From an uncultured Flavobacteriia bacterium (GTDB taxonomy: Bacteria > Bacteroidota > Bacteroidia > Flavobacteriales_D > Crocinitomicaceae): DNA of 6,690 nucleotides. The stretch's first letter is position 1; every line of letters starts with the position of its first letter. The stretch is taken from positions 1 through 6,690 of the forward strand of contig CAISOQ010000291.1 of the NCBI GenBank assembly GCA_903887095.1, in the 5' to 3' direction. Below are positions 1 to 6,512 of the stretch, one piece after another. Below the pieces are notes generated by a model. It was given only the letters and a program-made list of their open reading frames with translations. It made no database searches and was not told the origin of the DNA. A program made the translations under genes and the position numbers.

Positions 1-1119
1 AACAAATATTTCTTAGCAGGTAAAGGAACCGTCTCAGCAAAACTTTATACTTCGGACCAACTCTTGGGTCACAACTTTGGTCTAAGTGGCGGCAAACAGA
101 CAGGGACTTTCGTCATACAAGGGAGCTACTTAGAAGAATCAGATACATACAACCCTAATGATCTGGGCTTTAACACAAATAACAATAAGCGAATTCTGGA
201 GTCTACTCTCGGACTGCGGTTTTACAAACCTTTCTGGAAAATACTTCAATCAAGAGCAAGTGCTACAGTTACATACACACGATTGTACAACCCGGATGTC
301 TATACTTTTACAACCTCTGACATCAACTTATTTGCACTCATCAAAGGGTTTCACGCAACAGGACTTACCATAAACAGTTCGTTTACGAAAGGTTATGATT
401 ATTTCGAAACAAGAACACCTGGACGTTACTTTCTTTCTCCAACCTGGTGTGATTTGCGTTATTGGTTTTCCAGTAATTACCAAAAACGGTTTGCGTTAGA
501 CGCCGGAGCAAGCTATTCATTTATTTCCTGGAAATCGTGGAAAGAATATTCTTACAGCGTCAGTCCCCGTTTTCGCATCAACGATAAATTATTTCTTATT
601 TATTCCTGGCAGCATGAGTTTTCAATCAATGGTATTGGATATGCTTTTCCGTTTGGGACTCCAAAGGTTCTGCCGAGTGGCATTCTATTTGGTTCACGAG
701 ACCGCATCAACACTACAAATACAGTCAATTTAAATTATACCCTAACCAATCTCATGGGAATTTCATTGCGGGTGAGACATTATCGTTCTGCCCTTTCCTA
801 TAATTCATTCTATGACCTAAACATGGATGGTACATTGTCTCCTAGCGCACATACTGGATTGGATGCAGATGGCAACTCAGTCTACAACATCAATTACAAT
901 GCATTCACATTGGACTTTGTTTATCGTTGGGTTTATAGACCAGGAAGCGAAATTAATTTTGTTTGGAAGAATGCAATTTTTCAAAATGACTTAAAGTTTG
1001 ATACAAGCTATTTCTCAAATCTGAACAATCTGTTCGAAAACATACCATTAAATAGTTTATCGATTAAAGTTATCTATTGGTTGGATTATCAAAATTTAAG
1101 GAAGAAAACAAAAGTTTAA
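1..1119 (+). CDS. DUF5916 family outer-membrane beta-barrel protein, C-terminal part (5' end outside window)
   Basis: The frame is open from base 1 to the TAA at 1117-1119, giving 372 visible codons. The TTG at 64 is an internal Leu, not a start, because the protein reads on smoothly upstream. The C-terminal DUF5916 region is recognised by the conserved turn YNPNDLGF (visible codons 50-57) followed by an Asn-rich stretch, by many alternating aromatic/hydrophobic beta strands with Gly/Asn turns, and by an ending that runs into WLDYQNLRKK. Full-length relatives are usually about 700-850 residues, with a signal peptide and an N-terminal carbohydrate-binding family 9-like domain; those parts lie off the window. 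From the family, the protein should sit in the outer membrane as a barrel. Its substrate or partner is unknown and no enzymatic role can be assigned. It converges on the kinase gene downstream with a 2-base gap. Family call fairly sure; function open. Confidence 0.85.
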   Translation, partial: NKYFLAGKGTVSAKLYTSDQLLGHNFGLSGGKQTGTFVIQGSYLEESDTYNPNDLGFNTNNNKRILESTLGLRFYKPFWKILQSRASATVTYTRLYNPDVYTFTTSDINLFALIKGFHATGLTINSSFTKGYDYFETRTPGRYFLSPTWCDLRYWFSSNYQKRFALDAGASYSFISWKSWKEYSYSVSPRFRINDKLFLIYSWQHEFSINGIGYAFPFGTPKVLPSGILFGSRDRINTTNTVNLNYTLTNLMGISLRVRHYRSALSYNSFYDLNMDGTLSPSAHTGLDADGNSVYNINYNAFTLDFVYRWVYRPGSEINFVWKNAIFQNDLKFDTSYFSNLNNLFENIPLNSLSIKVIYWLDYQNLRKKTKV

Positions 1120-1121
1120 AA

Positions 1122-2843
1122 TTAATCATGGTTCCAACCAGGCCAATCATCGTGATCACCTTTTCTCAAGTCTCGCCATATACCAACTGCCAATAAGATT
1201 GCCGCGATCATCCCCATAAGTGCAAACACTGAAATTCCGTTCCATTTGGGTTCAATATCTCGAATAATAAACATCGCACTACCAACCAATAAACCAGAAA
1301 GAATTATTGAGGTGATGATGTGTTTCGAAACGCGATTCATTGTGTGAATCATTGGGTCCATTCCTTTGTGCGTTAAATCCACACTGACCTTTCCATTGTT
1401 AATTTTCCGAATGGCATTTCGAAGGTCTTGCGGAAATTCCTCCATGTAGGATCCAAACTCATAAATTCCATTGATCATCTTGCGCAACAATTTCATTGGA
1501 TTGAGTTCTTTTTTTATCGATTGAGCAATATAGGGCCTAGCCAATGCCATAAGATCAAGCTGAGGATCGAGGTGATGAATTACGCCTTCAATCGTTACCA
1601 TAGAGCGCGCCAGAAGAAAAAAATGAGGAGGAACCTTTATACCATAGTCGACAATTATATCTTTTAACTGCAACAGTATAGTACTCATTTCATTTTGATG
1701 ATACAATGAAACACTGTAACTCATCAGAAATTCATTCAACGCGAATTCAAAAGCTCGAAGGTCGTTGATAACAGTATTTTCAGACATTACTTGCAATGCA
1801 CGCACCACTCCAGCAAGATCCTCAGTTTTGACAGAAATAAAAAGATTTGCAAACATTTGAATATCTCTGGGTAAAATGTTTCCCATCATACCGAAATCCA
1901 AAAAGCAAACTTCTCCGTCTCTTGTTACTAAAATATTTCCAGGATGAGGATCTGCGTGAAAAAAACCATATTGAAAAACTTGCTTGATATATGAAACAGC
2001 TAATTTCCTTGAAATCTTCCTTACATCAAATCCCTTTGATTTTAGTTGACCTATATCTGAAATTTTAATCCCTTGAATGAATTCCATTGCAAGGATTTTA
2101 CTGGTCGTATATTGCTTGAAGACTTTTGGCGTGCGTGTTGTACTATCAGTTGGATCAGCCTTGATGTTTCCGTAAAACCGCTGAATATTAACAGATTCAT
2201 GAATAAAATCTAGTTCCTTCAAAATACTTTGTTCGAAATTCTTAACCAACCCTTTTGGATCAAAGCTTCTCGTTGAAGGCATTCTCTTTTCAAAAAGTGT
2301 AGCAAGTTGGTACATCACTTTTATATCCTCTTCAATCGTTTTCCTAATGTTCGGCCTTTGGATTTTAAGTGCAACTTTTTCCCCTGTATTTAAAGTCACC
2401 CGATGCACCTGCGCCATGGAAGCTGAGGCAAAGGCATCCAATTCGAAACTTGCGAATAGCTTCTCGATCGGTTGCTTCAATTCTAACTCCACAACCTCTT
2501 TTGCTTTGGAACCAGAAAATGGCGGAACATTGTCTTGAAGTTTTTCAAATTGAAGAATCAAATCATCTGGAAGAAGGTCTGGTCGATTGCTAAGAATCTG
2601 TCCAAACTTTATAAAGGTTGGACCCAACTCTTCACAAATCAAGCGCATTTTCTCCCACTTCGTGTATTTCTGCGCGTGACGCTTCGTTGTTTGTGGAATA
2701 AACTTTCTTATGAAGCGGTATTTTCCCGAAACAATCATATAAGCAACCAACTCCTCAAAACCGTATTTTACAAAAACACGCAGGATCTGATTGTAACGAA
2801 CAAAAGACTTATATCGACTCCTTAGCCCTGTAAAGAAGCCCAT
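1122..2843 (-). CDS. AarF/ABC1/UbiB-family atypical protein kinase-like protein with two C-terminal TM helices
   Basis: This is a 573-residue protein of usual family length. Family signatures appear in order: the KxGQ motif (KFGQ, 79-82) within GPTFIKFGQILSNRPDLLP; the Ala-rich loop that replaces the Gly-rich loop of normal kinases (ASASMAQVHR, 139-148); the ATP-site Lys in VALK (K160); the ExD motif (E210, D212); the catalytic-loop HADPHPGN (296-303); and the metal-binding DFG (316-318). All key residues are present, so the protein is probably active as an ATPase or kinase. Two hydrophobic segments (about 509-527 and 537-556) anchor the C-terminus in the inner membrane. Proteobacterial UbiB and mitochondrial COQ8 support ubiquinone synthesis. 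Bacteroidota generally make menaquinone, so ubiB is not assigned as a symbol. ATG at 2843 is chosen because AAGGAG lies 7 bases upstream; the ATG five bases earlier is out of frame. The gene follows the coiled-coil gene with a 1-base gap. Confidence 0.93.
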   Translation of the reverse strand: MGFFTGLRSRYKSFVRYNQILRVFVKYGFEELVAYMIVSGKYRFIRKFIPQTTKRHAQKYTKWEKMRLICEELGPTFIKFGQILSNRPDLLPDDLILQFEKLQDNVPPFSGSKAKEVVELELKQPIEKLFASFELDAFASASMAQVHRVTLNTGEKVALKIQRPNIRKTIEEDIKVMYQLATLFEKRMPSTRSFDPKGLVKNFEQSILKELDFIHESVNIQRFYGNIKADPTDSTTRTPKVFKQYTTSKILAMEFIQGIKISDIGQLKSKGFDVRKISRKLAVSYIKQVFQYGFFHADPHPGNILVTRDGEVCFLDFGMMGNILPRDIQMFANLFISVKTEDLAGVVRALQVMSENTVINDLRAFEFALNEFLMSYSVSLYHQNEMSTILLQLKDIIVDYGIKVPPHFFLLARSMVTIEGVIHHLDPQLDLMALARPYIAQSIKKELNPMKLLRKMINGIYEFGSYMEEFPQDLRNAIRKINNGKVSVDLTHKGMDPMIHTMNRVSKHIITSIILSGLLVGSAMFIIRDIEPKWNGISVFALMGMIAAILLAVGIWRDLRKGDHDDWPGWNHD

Positions 2844-2844
2844 T

Positions 2845-3222
2845 TCATTGCTCCTTTTTTTCTAGTTTAGTCAAACGGGATTTTGTCAATGACAATTCCT
2901 TTTTCATATCGTCATACCGTTCCTTTATCTTGGCGAGTTCATCTGTATGCGTAATGTTCATTTTACTGTATAAAGAACTAACGGTTTCTGAAATTTTATC
3001 TTCCATTTCCTTCGCAGACTCTTCCATTTTGACGGCAATCTTTTCCATGAAATCAAGTTCTTTGCCCTCTTCATCCACCATCTTATCTTTGACGAATTCA
3101 TTGACTTTGTCTTTTCCTTTTTCCGCCCACTGCGCTAATTTCTCTCTTAATTCCTTGTCCTTAGACAACGTGTAAAGTGTTGATGAAATTGCAGCAAGTT
3201 CTACTATTGATTTTGTTTTCAT
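2845..3222 (-). CDS. Small charged coiled-coil protein, phasin/UbiK-like in shape, first gene of the kinase operon
   Basis: This 125-residue protein is not assigned to a family with certainty. Residues 5-19 form a short apolar or amphipathic helix. The rest is almost entirely Lys/Glu/Asp-rich helix with no Cys, Trp or Pro, and ends in a clear heptad-like stretch (about 94-124, DELAKIKERYDDMKK and onward to LEKKEQ). There is no signal peptide. The plan of an apolar N-terminal helix plus a C-terminal coiled coil resembles polyhydroxyalkanoate granule-associated proteins (PhaF/PhaI type) and the UbiK/YqiC accessory factor. That likeness is in architecture only and could be compositional. The gene is first in a two-gene unit with the UbiB-like kinase, and its last codons contain the kinase's ribosome binding site. 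This suggests it assists the kinase, perhaps as a scaffold or lipid-surface tether (inference). ATG at 3222 is used; no Shine-Dalgarno sequence precedes it. Confidence 0.85.
   Translation of the reverse strand: MKTKSIVELAAISSTLYTLSKDKELREKLAQWAEKGKDKVNEFVKDKMVDEEGKELDFMEKIAVKMEESAKEMEDKISETVSSLYSKMNITHTDELAKIKERYDDMKKELSLTKSRLTKLEKKEQ
2851..2856 (-). promoter_or_regulatory. Strong Shine-Dalgarno AAGGAG for the UbiB-like kinase, inside the upstream gene
   Basis: Read on the minus strand the junction is AAAAGGAGCAATGAAATG. AAGGAG overlaps the final Lys-Glu codons of the coiled-coil gene and lies 7 bases before the kinase ATG at 2843, with the TGA stop (2847-2845) between. This fixes the kinase start and implies coupled translation. 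The other starts in the window have no comparable site. Confidence 0.75.
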
Positions 3223-3283
3223 AGGTGTCTAATTTATGTGCTGTTTTATTTTTTCGTTATGAAACCGTTTAACTCTCTTGTTT

Positions 3284-3306
3284 TTATAAATCTCATTGCT
3301 TTATAA
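3284..3306. repeat. Perfect 7-bp inverted repeat TTATAAA-N9-TTTATAA in the divergent promoter region
   Basis: The arms TTATAAA (3284-3290) and TTTATAA (3300-3306) are exact reverse complements with a 9-base spacer. The half-sites lie about 16 bp apart centre to centre, between two divergent genes and just downstream, in the minus-strand sense, of the candidate -7 element. A dimeric regulator could bind here. The arms are pure A/T, so chance is a real alternative. Confidence 0.3.
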
Positions 3307-3308
3307 GA

Positions 3309-3316
3309 CAAAACTA
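3309..3316 (-). promoter_or_regulatory. Candidate Bacteroidota -7 promoter element (TAGTTTTG) for the coiled-coil/kinase operon
   Basis: On the minus strand this is an exact match to the TAnnTTTG consensus of the Bacteroidota primary sigma factor, 86 bases upstream of the ATG at 3222. No good TTG-type -33 element lies at the usual 19-21 base spacing; the nearest is a weak TTC. One short match in AT-rich DNA can arise by chance, so this is a suggestion. The surrounding non-coding region (3223-3398) must hold divergent promoters for this operon and for the CBS gene, and I see nothing else recognisable in it apart from the inverted repeat at 3284-3306. Confidence 0.35.
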
Positions 3317-3398
3317 CCTGCAGAATGCAAGATTTGAATTGACATTCATCAATGCGCTTTATGATTGCTGTCCTTATTTTTACAAAAAAAATGATTCT

Positions 3399-3806
3399 AT
3401 GGACTTATCAATTGCCGTTTCAAAATTCATGACTTCAGATCCCATTTCTGTTCAACCGAATGACAATTTAGTGGTACTTAAACACTTGTATGAAAAACAA
3501 AAATTTCATCACCACATACCCGTTACAGATCATGGACAGATAAAAGGAATTGTTAGTCTAATTGATTTTATGCGGGTGGTTCACAATGCATCGCTGGATG
3601 ACAATGATATCGTGTATAACAACAACCATGTGAAAGATATCATGTCAGAAAATCCGGTTTGTATTTCAGGGGAAGCTACGTTAAAAGAGGTGACGGATAT
3701 TTTTTTAAGAAATGAATTCCATGCATTACCTGTTACAGAAGGTGACAAATTGAAAGGAATCGTTACAACTACTGACGTGCTGCGTTATTTCAGGGAACAC
3801 GTTTAA
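3399..3806 (+). CDS. Stand-alone two-CBS-domain protein (Bateman module)
   Basis: This 135-residue protein consists only of a CBS pair. CBS1 spans about residues 5-63, from VSKFMTSDPISV to the GIVSLIDFMR strand-helix unit. CBS2 spans about 77-133, from VKDIMSENPVCI to GIVTTTDVLR. Each ends with the G-h-h-S/T-x-x-D pattern (S53/D56 and T123/D126) that contacts ribose and phosphate of bound adenine nucleotides in this family. It is therefore likely a cytosolic sensor of AMP, ATP, SAM or a similar ligand, acting on an unknown partner. The reading frame extends upstream to a TTG at 3339, but those 20 residues are Cys/Tyr-rich and match no CBS fold element. The ATG at 3399 starts just before CBS1 and is preferred; an A-rich tract but no Shine-Dalgarno precedes it. 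The gene is divergent from the kinase operon and converges on the flavoprotein gene with a 3-base gap. Confidence 0.9.
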   Translation: MDLSIAVSKFMTSDPISVQPNDNLVVLKHLYEKQKFHHHIPVTDHGQIKGIVSLIDFMRVVHNASLDDNDIVYNNNHVKDIMSENPVCISGEATLKEVTDIFLRNEFHALPVTEGDKLKGIVTTTDVLRYFREHV

Positions 3807-3809
3807 AAA

Positions 3810-5024
3810 TCAATTACCTACGTGCTTACCGGCAATAAATCCTGTGGTCCAGGCAGATTGAAAATTAAACCCACCAGTAATACCATCGATATCGAGTAAT
3901 TCACCTGCAAAAAACAATCCTTTTACAGTTCTGCACTCCATTGTTTTAAAGTCAATTTCTTTTAATGCTACGCCACCGGCCGTGACAAATTCTTCTTTAA
4001 ACGTTGTTTTACCTTGGACCTCATAGCGATCGTTGATCAACGTATTGACAAGTCGATTCAAGTTTTTTCCACTGAGATCCTTCCAGCGCAACTCTGTCGG
4101 AACTCCTGCCCTATTTAAAAGAAAATGCCACAATCTCAATGTTATGGGAAATGGATTATACGTTGTCATCAATTTAAGTGGTTCCTTTTTTAAGGCGTTT
4201 AAAAGTTCTGATCTTAACTCCTCCTCCTTCATTTCATTTAACCAGTTGACAAGAATCGTAAATCGGTAATTTCTGTCAGCAAATTCTCTTGCACCCCAAG
4301 CTGACAACTGCAAAATTGCGGGACCACTCATCCCCCAATGTGTGACCAAAAGTGGACCTTTGCCTATCAGTTTGGATCCTTCCACCCGCACAGTTGTTTT
4401 CTCAACAACATTGCCCATCAATTCTCTAACTGGATCAGACGGCATGTTGAAAGTAAACAAAGAAGGCACAGGTTCAATTATTGCTATCCCTAAGTCTTCC
4501 AACCATTTTAATCCGCTACTTTTTGGCTGTCCACCTGTGGTAATTATAAGTCGATCCAGATTTAGTGTTTCCTCGTCATTGCAGATTGTAAATCCTGCAT
4601 CTTTGACTTCAATCTGTTTAACATGAAAATTTGACCTTAATTCAATTCCTTTTTGAATGACCTCATGCATAAAACAATCGATGATTGTCTGAGAATTATT
4701 GGATTGAGGAAAAATGCAATTGTCGGGATATGTTTTCAGCTTTACTCCTCGATTTTCGAACCATTCCACAGTTGATTGTGCATTGAACTGCTCAAAAGCT
4801 TTTCGTAAATAATTTTCACCCCTGGGATAGTGGGCTGCCAAAAGACGATTGTCAAAACAGGCATTCGTAACATTGCAACGACCACCTCCAGAAATTTTAA
4901 CCTTTGATAAATACTTTGAGGATCGCTCAAAGATGATGACTTTGCTCTGCGGAAAATGTTGTTTTGCTGAAATCGCGGAAAAAAATCCTGCAGCGCCACC
5001 GCCAATTACACCGATGGTAATCAT
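3810..5024 (-). CDS. HI0933/YhiN (BaiN-type) family FAD-dependent oxidoreductase
   Basis: This is a 404-residue soluble flavoprotein of normal family length. It has an N-terminal FAD-binding Rossmann motif GGGAAG (8-13) with the ribose-binding acidic residue E33 at the end of strand 2. The family hallmark KISGGGRCNVTN follows at 43-54, then THWGMSGP (228-235), and the C-terminal FAD-contacting block GELLDIDGITGGFN (374-387). Relatives are labelled aminoacetone oxidase family FAD-binding enzyme, YhiN or BaiN. Few have a settled reaction, so the substrate is left open. The central segment TTGGQPKSSGLKWLEDLG (162-179) is shorter than the TGG-SYP-TGSTGDGY form of many relatives. That looks like a lineage variant, since the flanking sequence stays intact. 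The start ATG at 5024 overlaps the MORN gene's TGA by 4 bases (ATGA), so it should be co-transcribed and translationally coupled. It is the last gene of the run. Confidence 0.92.
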   Translation of the reverse strand: MITIGVIGGGAAGFFSAISAKQHFPQSKVIIFERSSKYLSKVKISGGGRCNVTNACFDNRLLAAHYPRGENYLRKAFEQFNAQSTVEWFENRGVKLKTYPDNCIFPQSNNSQTIIDCFMHEVIQKGIELRSNFHVKQIEVKDAGFTICNDEETLNLDRLIITTGGQPKSSGLKWLEDLGIAIIEPVPSLFTFNMPSDPVRELMGNVVEKTTVRVEGSKLIGKGPLLVTHWGMSGPAILQLSAWGAREFADRNYRFTILVNWLNEMKEEELRSELLNALKKEPLKLMTTYNPFPITLRLWHFLLNRAGVPTELRWKDLSGKNLNRLVNTLINDRYEVQGKTTFKEEFVTAGGVALKEIDFKTMECRTVKGLFFAGELLDIDGITGGFNFQSAWTTGFIAGKHVGN

Positions 5025-6085
5025 TCTACTTTCAACTGATTTCCTTTGTCCTTATCAGCGTCTTTCTTGCTTTTTTTCGACTTTTTAGATTTCTTCGACT
5101 TCTTGGTTTCCGTGCCTGGTGCAGCATCGTCTTCTTTTTCTTTTTTCGCCTCCACACCAAATGTGTAAGTTTCTACACCATTTTGATCAAACTTGTGTTC
5201 TTCAATCACCACACCTTTTTTATACAATGCTGATCTTTTTACCTTTTCATCCGGCCATTTTTCCTCAAACCAGCCTTCAGGAACTCCCTTCTTATAATTT
5301 TCAGTCACCTGAATATTTCCTTCATAGTAGAATGTTTTGAACTCACCATTCTTTACATCCATTGTCCAATGTTCCACTGATAAAGGAGTGCCATCATTGT
5401 AAAAATATTTTAGTTCACCATCCTTTTTTCCTTCTTTGTAGCTAAGTTCCTGCAGAAGTTTTCCATCGCGACTATAGGCTTTGAATGGACCATCCATCAT
5501 CCCATTCTTGTAACTGATTTCCTTTTCAATTTTGGATTCAGGATAATAACTCTTTTTGACACCATGCAATTTCCCGTTGTTGTAAAATTCATAACGAGTC
5601 GTATCTCCTTCTTTCGTTAAATACAATTGCCTTCCGTGCTTAAGACCCAAATTGTAATTCATTTCCCATGCAACAGCTTGTGTGCTATCATAAAAATAAA
5701 ACCACTGCCCCATTTCCGCACCTAAAATATGATTTCGAACAACTTGTGGGCATCCCGTTTTATAATAAGTCGTATCAATGCCATTTTCCTTTCCATTCAC
5801 AAAGGTGATTCTGCGTTCCAACAAACCATTTAGATGGCATGTTTCGCAAGTTCCCGTAAATGGAGTTCCAATATTCCCACTTAAAATCGTCTTGGTATTG
5901 TCGTCGTAGGTCAATTTTTCATTGCAGTCAACGACACCGGCTAATTTACCACATTCCCAATCTGCAAAACGCTGTTTTTTACGCTCATTCAGTTTGTCGT
6001 AGCAATTTGTTTTTTTTACTTCTGGAATCTGACCAAAAGCGAATGAACATAACAAAGACAACAGGATAATTAATCTAAATTTCAT
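5021..6085 (-). CDS. Exported MORN-repeat (YwqK-like) protein with Lys/Ser-rich C-terminal tail
   Basis: The protein has 354 residues. A signal peptide is clear: M-K-F-R, a hydrophobic core, then FAFG|Q with probable signal peptidase I cleavage before Q19, so it should be exported to the periplasm or beyond. Residues about 75-290 hold roughly nine MORN_2-type repeats of 20-24 residues, with units such as YNNGKLHGVKKSYY, YKNGMMDGPFKAY and YKEGKKDGELKYFY. Annotation pipelines often call such proteins YwqK-family antitoxin, but nothing here supports a toxin-antitoxin role. Six Cys lie in the mature part (28, 45, 54, 80, 83, 112), including a CETCH sequence at 80-84. The tail (about 312-354) is low-complexity and charged, with four KKS units at 328-341. 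There is no sorting domain or lipobox. The gene sits 31 bases after the thioesterase gene and overlaps the flavoprotein start. MORN repeats are often structural or protein-binding, but the role here is unknown. Confidence 0.88.
   Translation of the reverse strand: MKFRLIILLSLLCSFAFGQIPEVKKTNCYDKLNERKKQRFADWECGKLAGVVDCNEKLTYDDNTKTILSGNIGTPFTGTCETCHLNGLLERRITFVNGKENGIDTTYYKTGCPQVVRNHILGAEMGQWFYFYDSTQAVAWEMNYNLGLKHGRQLYLTKEGDTTRYEFYNNGKLHGVKKSYYPESKIEKEISYKNGMMDGPFKAYSRDGKLLQELSYKEGKKDGELKYFYNDGTPLSVEHWTMDVKNGEFKTFYYEGNIQVTENYKKGVPEGWFEEKWPDEKVKRSALYKKGVVIEEHKFDQNGVETYTFGVEAKKEKEDDAAPGTETKKSKKSKKSKKSKKDADKDKGNQLKVE
5063..5104 (-). repeat. KKS tandem tripeptide repeat (four units plus KK) in the MORN protein tail
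   Basis: Residues 328-341 read K-K-S four times, then K-K. At DNA level the 9-base units are imperfect: Lys uses both AAA and AAG, and Ser uses TCG, TCT, TCG and AGC. The mixed Ser codons mean the repeat is kept at protein level and is not the fresh product of slippage. Confidence 0.85.
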
Positions 6086-6116
6086 TGCGTCAAGTATAGG
6101 TTATCTTAATTAAATT

Positions 6117-6512
6117 TTATTCCTCAATTCTTTTCAACATCTCTCGCATTTCTGCTGGAATTGATATTGTTTTCTGTGTGTTAGCATCAAAGCAAACCTG
6201 CACTGACCTGCCAACTGCATATAAAACGTCATTTACCCTCAATTCATAACGCAGCACAAAACTTTTATCACCAATTTGTTCTGTAATCATAGCAATAGAT
6301 GGACGATCATTCAGTAAAACTGAGTGTTTATATTCAATTTCATTTTTAACAAGAATAATCCCATAAGATTGCCAATCCCAATCAATTCCGAGCAATTCGC
6401 GAAAATAATGCACCCTGGTCATTTCAAAGTAACTGAAATAGACCGTATTGTTCACATGACCAAGAACATCTAAGTCAGAAAAGCGAACCTGAATTTGAGC
6501 GGGTTGTATCAT
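6117..6512 (-). CDS. 4HBT (hotdog-fold) acyl-CoA thioesterase, YbgC/FadM-like
   Basis: This 131-residue single hotdog domain is the usual length for the family. The active-site signature is complete near the N-terminus: RFSDLDVLGHVNN followed by YFSYFEMTR (10-33), with D15 as the expected catalytic Asp, H19-V-N-N lining the active site, and E30 on the central helix. The family hydrolyses acyl-CoA or acyl-ACP thioesters in the cytosol; chain-length preference cannot be read from sequence. The start ATG at 6512 overlaps the stop of the upstream polysaccharide gene (ATGA), and only a weak GGA precedes it, so translation is probably coupled. The MORN gene follows after 31 bases. Such small thioesterases occur in many contexts, and a role in lipid recycling or membrane maintenance is an inference. 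Confidence 0.92.
   Translation of the reverse strand: MIQPAQIQVRFSDLDVLGHVNNTVYFSYFEMTRVHYFRELLGIDWDWQSYGIILVKNEIEYKHSVLLNDRPSIAMITEQIGDKSFVLRYELRVNDVLYAVGRSVQVCFDANTQKTISIPAEMREMLKRIEE

Noticed and set aside
64..66. TTG at 64 as the start of the barrel protein
   Set aside because: The frame is open from base 1 with sequence in keeping with the same barrel, so this is an internal Leu of a truncated gene.
1129..1140. TGGTTCCAACCA palindrome near the kinase gene's end as a terminator
   Set aside because: It has a 4-bp stem, no T-tract on either side, and lies within the kinase coding sequence.
2930..3175. Open frame on the plus strand opposite the coiled-coil gene (Ser/Leu-rich)
   Set aside because: It is the antisense image of Lys/Glu-rich helix codons, with no recognisable domain and a complete gene on the other strand.
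3339..3398. N-terminal extension of the CBS protein from TTG 3339
   Set aside because: The extra 20 residues match no part of a CBS fold, and the ATG at 3399 begins right before the first domain. A true upstream start is possible but less likely.
3798..3824. CACGT...ACGTG inverted repeat over the CBS/flavoprotein stop codons as a terminator
   Set aside because: The stem is only 5 bp with a 17-base AT-rich loop and no following T-run, so it is too weak to call.
4742..5005. Alternative minus-strand frame inside the flavoprotein gene
   Set aside because: It lies wholly within the FAD-motif coding region in another frame and matches nothing recognisable.
5021..6085. Toxin-antitoxin role for the MORN protein, suggested by YwqK-type naming
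   Set aside because: The protein has a signal peptide and is exported, and no toxin gene is next to it. The name reflects repeat similarity only.
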